64,000 nt of DNA from NCBI GenBank assembly GCA_007258455.2, contig VDFB02254964.1, positions 1 through 64,000 of the forward strand. Reading direction: 5' to 3'. The DNA comes from Sequoia sempervirens. Lineage: Eukaryota > Streptophyta > Pinopsida > Cupressales > Cupressaceae. The position numbers and the translations under genes are program-made. The notes beneath the pieces were generated by a model, which was not told where the DNA came from, ran no database searches, and saw only the letters and a program-made list of their open reading frames with translations. Positions within the stretch are counted from its first letter, which is position 1. The number at the start of each line of letters is the position of its first letter. This document shows, one piece after another, positions 60,461 through 64,000 of this stretch.

Positions 60461-61316
60461 ATTCTCAACCATAAAATTGAGAATTAAAAATTATTGTTGG
60501 AATCTCTTTGCTTCAAGAAAGGCATTAATTGACTTTAAATTCATTAGCTTTTCCTTTTTCTAGAGCAAATTGTTGTCTTTGAACTAGATCCACAATAATA
60601 TTCATTGTATTAGATTTTTGCATGGAATGATGAACACAATGACCAAGCATGGCTAGTTTGTCATGAAACTACGACCCAAAAAATGACATAAAATTAAAAA
60701 AAGGAAAAAATTAACTTGCAAAGGTAAAAATTAACACATGCAAGGCCAAATAAGAGCATGCACAACTTACCCTAGAGAAAATACAAATTCTACTCATAGT
60801 TGTTCAAAAAATCACCACAAAGAATATTTTTATCCGTATACACTCAAATTATTCAACTTGTCGACAAATACATAATATTTAATTCTAAAAGTACTTTTAA
60901 TTTGCAATAAAGTATATTGACTTATGTCTTATATAGAACTAGATTTTGATTATTATTGTTTGTATTTTAATAAGAAAAGATGAGTAATTATAAACACTTT
61001 TATGTATTAGTAACATATTATGTTAAACTACAATCAAAATTATCTTATATATGTATTGGTATTTTTATATTGAAAAAATAATATCAATATATATTCTATT
61101 AATTAATAAACAGCATATTCTCTTACTGAGTTTCCTTCTCTTTAATTTTATATATATATATATATAAAGAAATTAAAAGCTATATTTTTTTGGGGAGTGA
61201 AAGAGTTATTTTATTTTATATAAGTACAATTTTTAAGCTACGGGTAACTTTTAAACTACTTGGTCAGGTCAAATCATTAACCAGTGACCCCGGTAGTCGG
61301 GCCAAATGTCCTATTT
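60461..61316. other. AT-rich spacer with (TA)n run
   Basis: No gene. TA dinucleotide run at 61,149-61,166. It leads into the promoter region of the aldo-keto reductase gene. Confidence 0.6.
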
Positions 61317-61392
61317 GGATAGGAAAAATCAAGATAGATAATATGAGACAACCGGGATAGGAAAAATCAATATAGATAATAGGAGACAGCCG
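61317..61392. repeat. Tandem duplication in the aldo-keto reductase promoter
   Basis: Two adjacent units of about 38 bp, 61,317-61,354 and 61,355-61,392. Each begins GGATAGGAAAAATCAA and ends GAGACA(A/G)CCG. They lie 160-230 bp upstream of the start codon. Confidence 0.88.
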
Positions 61393-61422
61393 GCCTCATC
61401 AATGACCGCCACTCTCACGCAG

Positions 61423-61429
61423 TTTAAAA
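61423..61429 (+). promoter_or_regulatory. Possible TATA box of the aldo-keto reductase gene
   Basis: TTTAAAA about 120 bp upstream of the ATG, between the two duplicated blocks. Position and sequence fit a TATA box; nothing else supports it. Confidence 0.35.
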
Positions 61430-61441
61430 GAGTAGATATAT

Positions 61442-61525
61442 CCTCTGCCTCTCAGCCCTGTCAAAAGCTAAGGCAGAAGCACCCTCATCCTCTGCCTCTC
61501 AGCCCTGACAGAATCTAAGGCAGAA
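61442..61525. repeat. Duplicated 37-bp block in the 5' leader
   Basis: CCTCTGCCTCTCAGCCCTG with its following CTAAGGCAGAA occurs at 61,442-61,478 and 61,489-61,525, separated by 10 bp. Each unit has partly complementary ends (CTCTGCCT with AGGCAGA), so each could form a small hairpin in the transcript leader. Confidence 0.85.
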
Positions 61526-61549
61526 AGAGAACATAGAAGAGCATCAGCA

Positions 61550-63286
<1,737 letters not shown>

Positions 63287-63726
63287 GTGGATTCAACTTT
63301 TTTAAAATAAGAAGGAAATAGAATGTCAAAGAGACCTAAAATATAACATGAAAAGTTTGATTTGACTATACAATTATTTCTCAAAAGACAACCTTTTATA
63401 ACATACATTGGTCTTGTAGATCTATAATAATTATGTTTGATGAGTTCTCAACAAAATTAAGGGTTTTATTTTAAAAACATAGATTTTAATGAAGTAAATT
63501 TTTTGATTTGTCTATTAAATTTTTTTGTTAAGATAAATTTTACAAGCTTCAACAGAAGTGCCACAAAAAAAATTGACTACATTTGCATTCTATTGCAGCA
63601 TGCAATTCTTTATTTAACAGTTTTTATTCCTATTGAAGGCACGAGGAGGATAACCATAATACTGCATTTAATCCTTATAGCCCTGAAGATGATTTCTGAT
63701 ACTACTGCCATATCCATGATTATTGT
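63287..63726. other. Downstream spacer of the aldo-keto reductase gene
   Basis: AT-rich and mostly non-coding. The minus strand of its right part continues, in another frame, the Asn/Tyr-rich composition of the partial coding segment at 63,727-63,999. Confidence 0.4.
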
Positions 63727-63999
63727 TTAAATTTTCATTATAAGCAAGCATTGGGCTAACACCACTATCATGGTATTATGTTGAAGTAGTTGGTTGAGGG
63801 TATTGGTCCATTTGCGACTATCAAAATACTTGTTTGATCTACCATAGTAATCATGATTATAAGCATAAGAATGCTTGCCAGAATTGCTATCCCTAACTGT
63901 ATCTCTTTTTCTATCAATTATCCCCTTCTGTGTAGCATCAACTGCTTTACTAAGATAACCCTGAGTAACATCTGGACTAATGCTCCTATTATGCTTGAG
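63727..63999 (-). pseudogene. Partial minus-strand coding segment, unknown protein
   Basis: Open for 90 codons from the window edge, with no start inside the window. Product begins LKHNRSISPDVTQGYLSKAV and contains SGKHSYAYNHDYYGRSNKYF, an Asn/Tyr/Ser-rich composition unlike the AT-rich spacers. From about 63,800 leftward an adjacent frame reads SGVSPMLAYNENLNNHGYG, then PPRAFNR near 63,630, with the same composition, which suggests a frameshift and loss of function. I do not recognise the family. Confidence 0.4.
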
Positions 64000-64000
64000 G

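Overview
The window looks like intergenic DNA of a seed plant with a large, transposon-filled genome; a gymnosperm is my best guess, but no single feature proves it. The signs are nested and heavily decayed retroelements, very AT-rich spacers, long plant-type telomere-like (CCCTAAA) tracts, spliceosomal introns, and only one intact-looking host gene, an aldo-keto reductase at the right edge.

Layout. (1) 1-12,639: an old Ty3/gypsy element of the Tat/Ogre-like kind on the minus strand (protease, G-patch, RT, RNase H, second 'archaeal-type' RNase H, DD35E integrase), with direct LTRs and an antisense, decayed plant-mobile-domain (PMD/MAIN-like) gene between integrase and 3' LTR. No recognisable gag remains. 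(2) 12,640-14,600: AT-rich spacer. (3) 14,600-25,337: a satellite block of GA-rich repeat, then 3.1 kb of degenerate C-strand telomere-like repeat, then GA-rich repeat again. It is split by a 5.3-kb insertion (18,844-24,135, ends TGTTAG/CTAACA) carrying a decayed gene of about 1,000 codons that I do not recognise. (4) 25,699-34,777: a well-delimited LTR element with a perfect 5-bp target-site duplication (CCAAC) that encodes gag and a protease-like domain but no RT or integrase. A 951-bp DNA element with perfect 29-bp terminal inverted repeats sits inside it. (5) 35,345-35,801: a LINE endonuclease fragment. (6) 37,219-55,257: nested DNA transposons. A roughly 1-kb inverted-repeat element is split by a 16.9-kb MULE (38,163-55,108; 111-bp TIRs, perfect 9-bp TSD). 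The MULE carries a multi-exon MULE/FAR1-type transposase gene, which is in turn broken by a second copy of the 1-kb element. The MULE also holds a telomere-like G-strand tract, a GA/GATA-rich satellite and an internal duplication. (7) 58,268-60,460: a LINE ORF1 relic on the minus strand. (8) 61,317-63,286: the aldo-keto reductase gene with five coding exons and duplicated promoter blocks. A possible second coding segment runs off the right end on the minus strand.

How it fits together: this is a stratified transposon graveyard next to one host gene. The clearest history is in region 6. There the 9-bp duplication, together with an uninterrupted copy of the same target element elsewhere in the window, shows the order of events: 1-kb element, then MULE insertion, then a second 1-kb element into the MULE transposase. 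All coordinates come from reading by eye; exon limits follow GT-AG sites and family resemblance, not transcripts.
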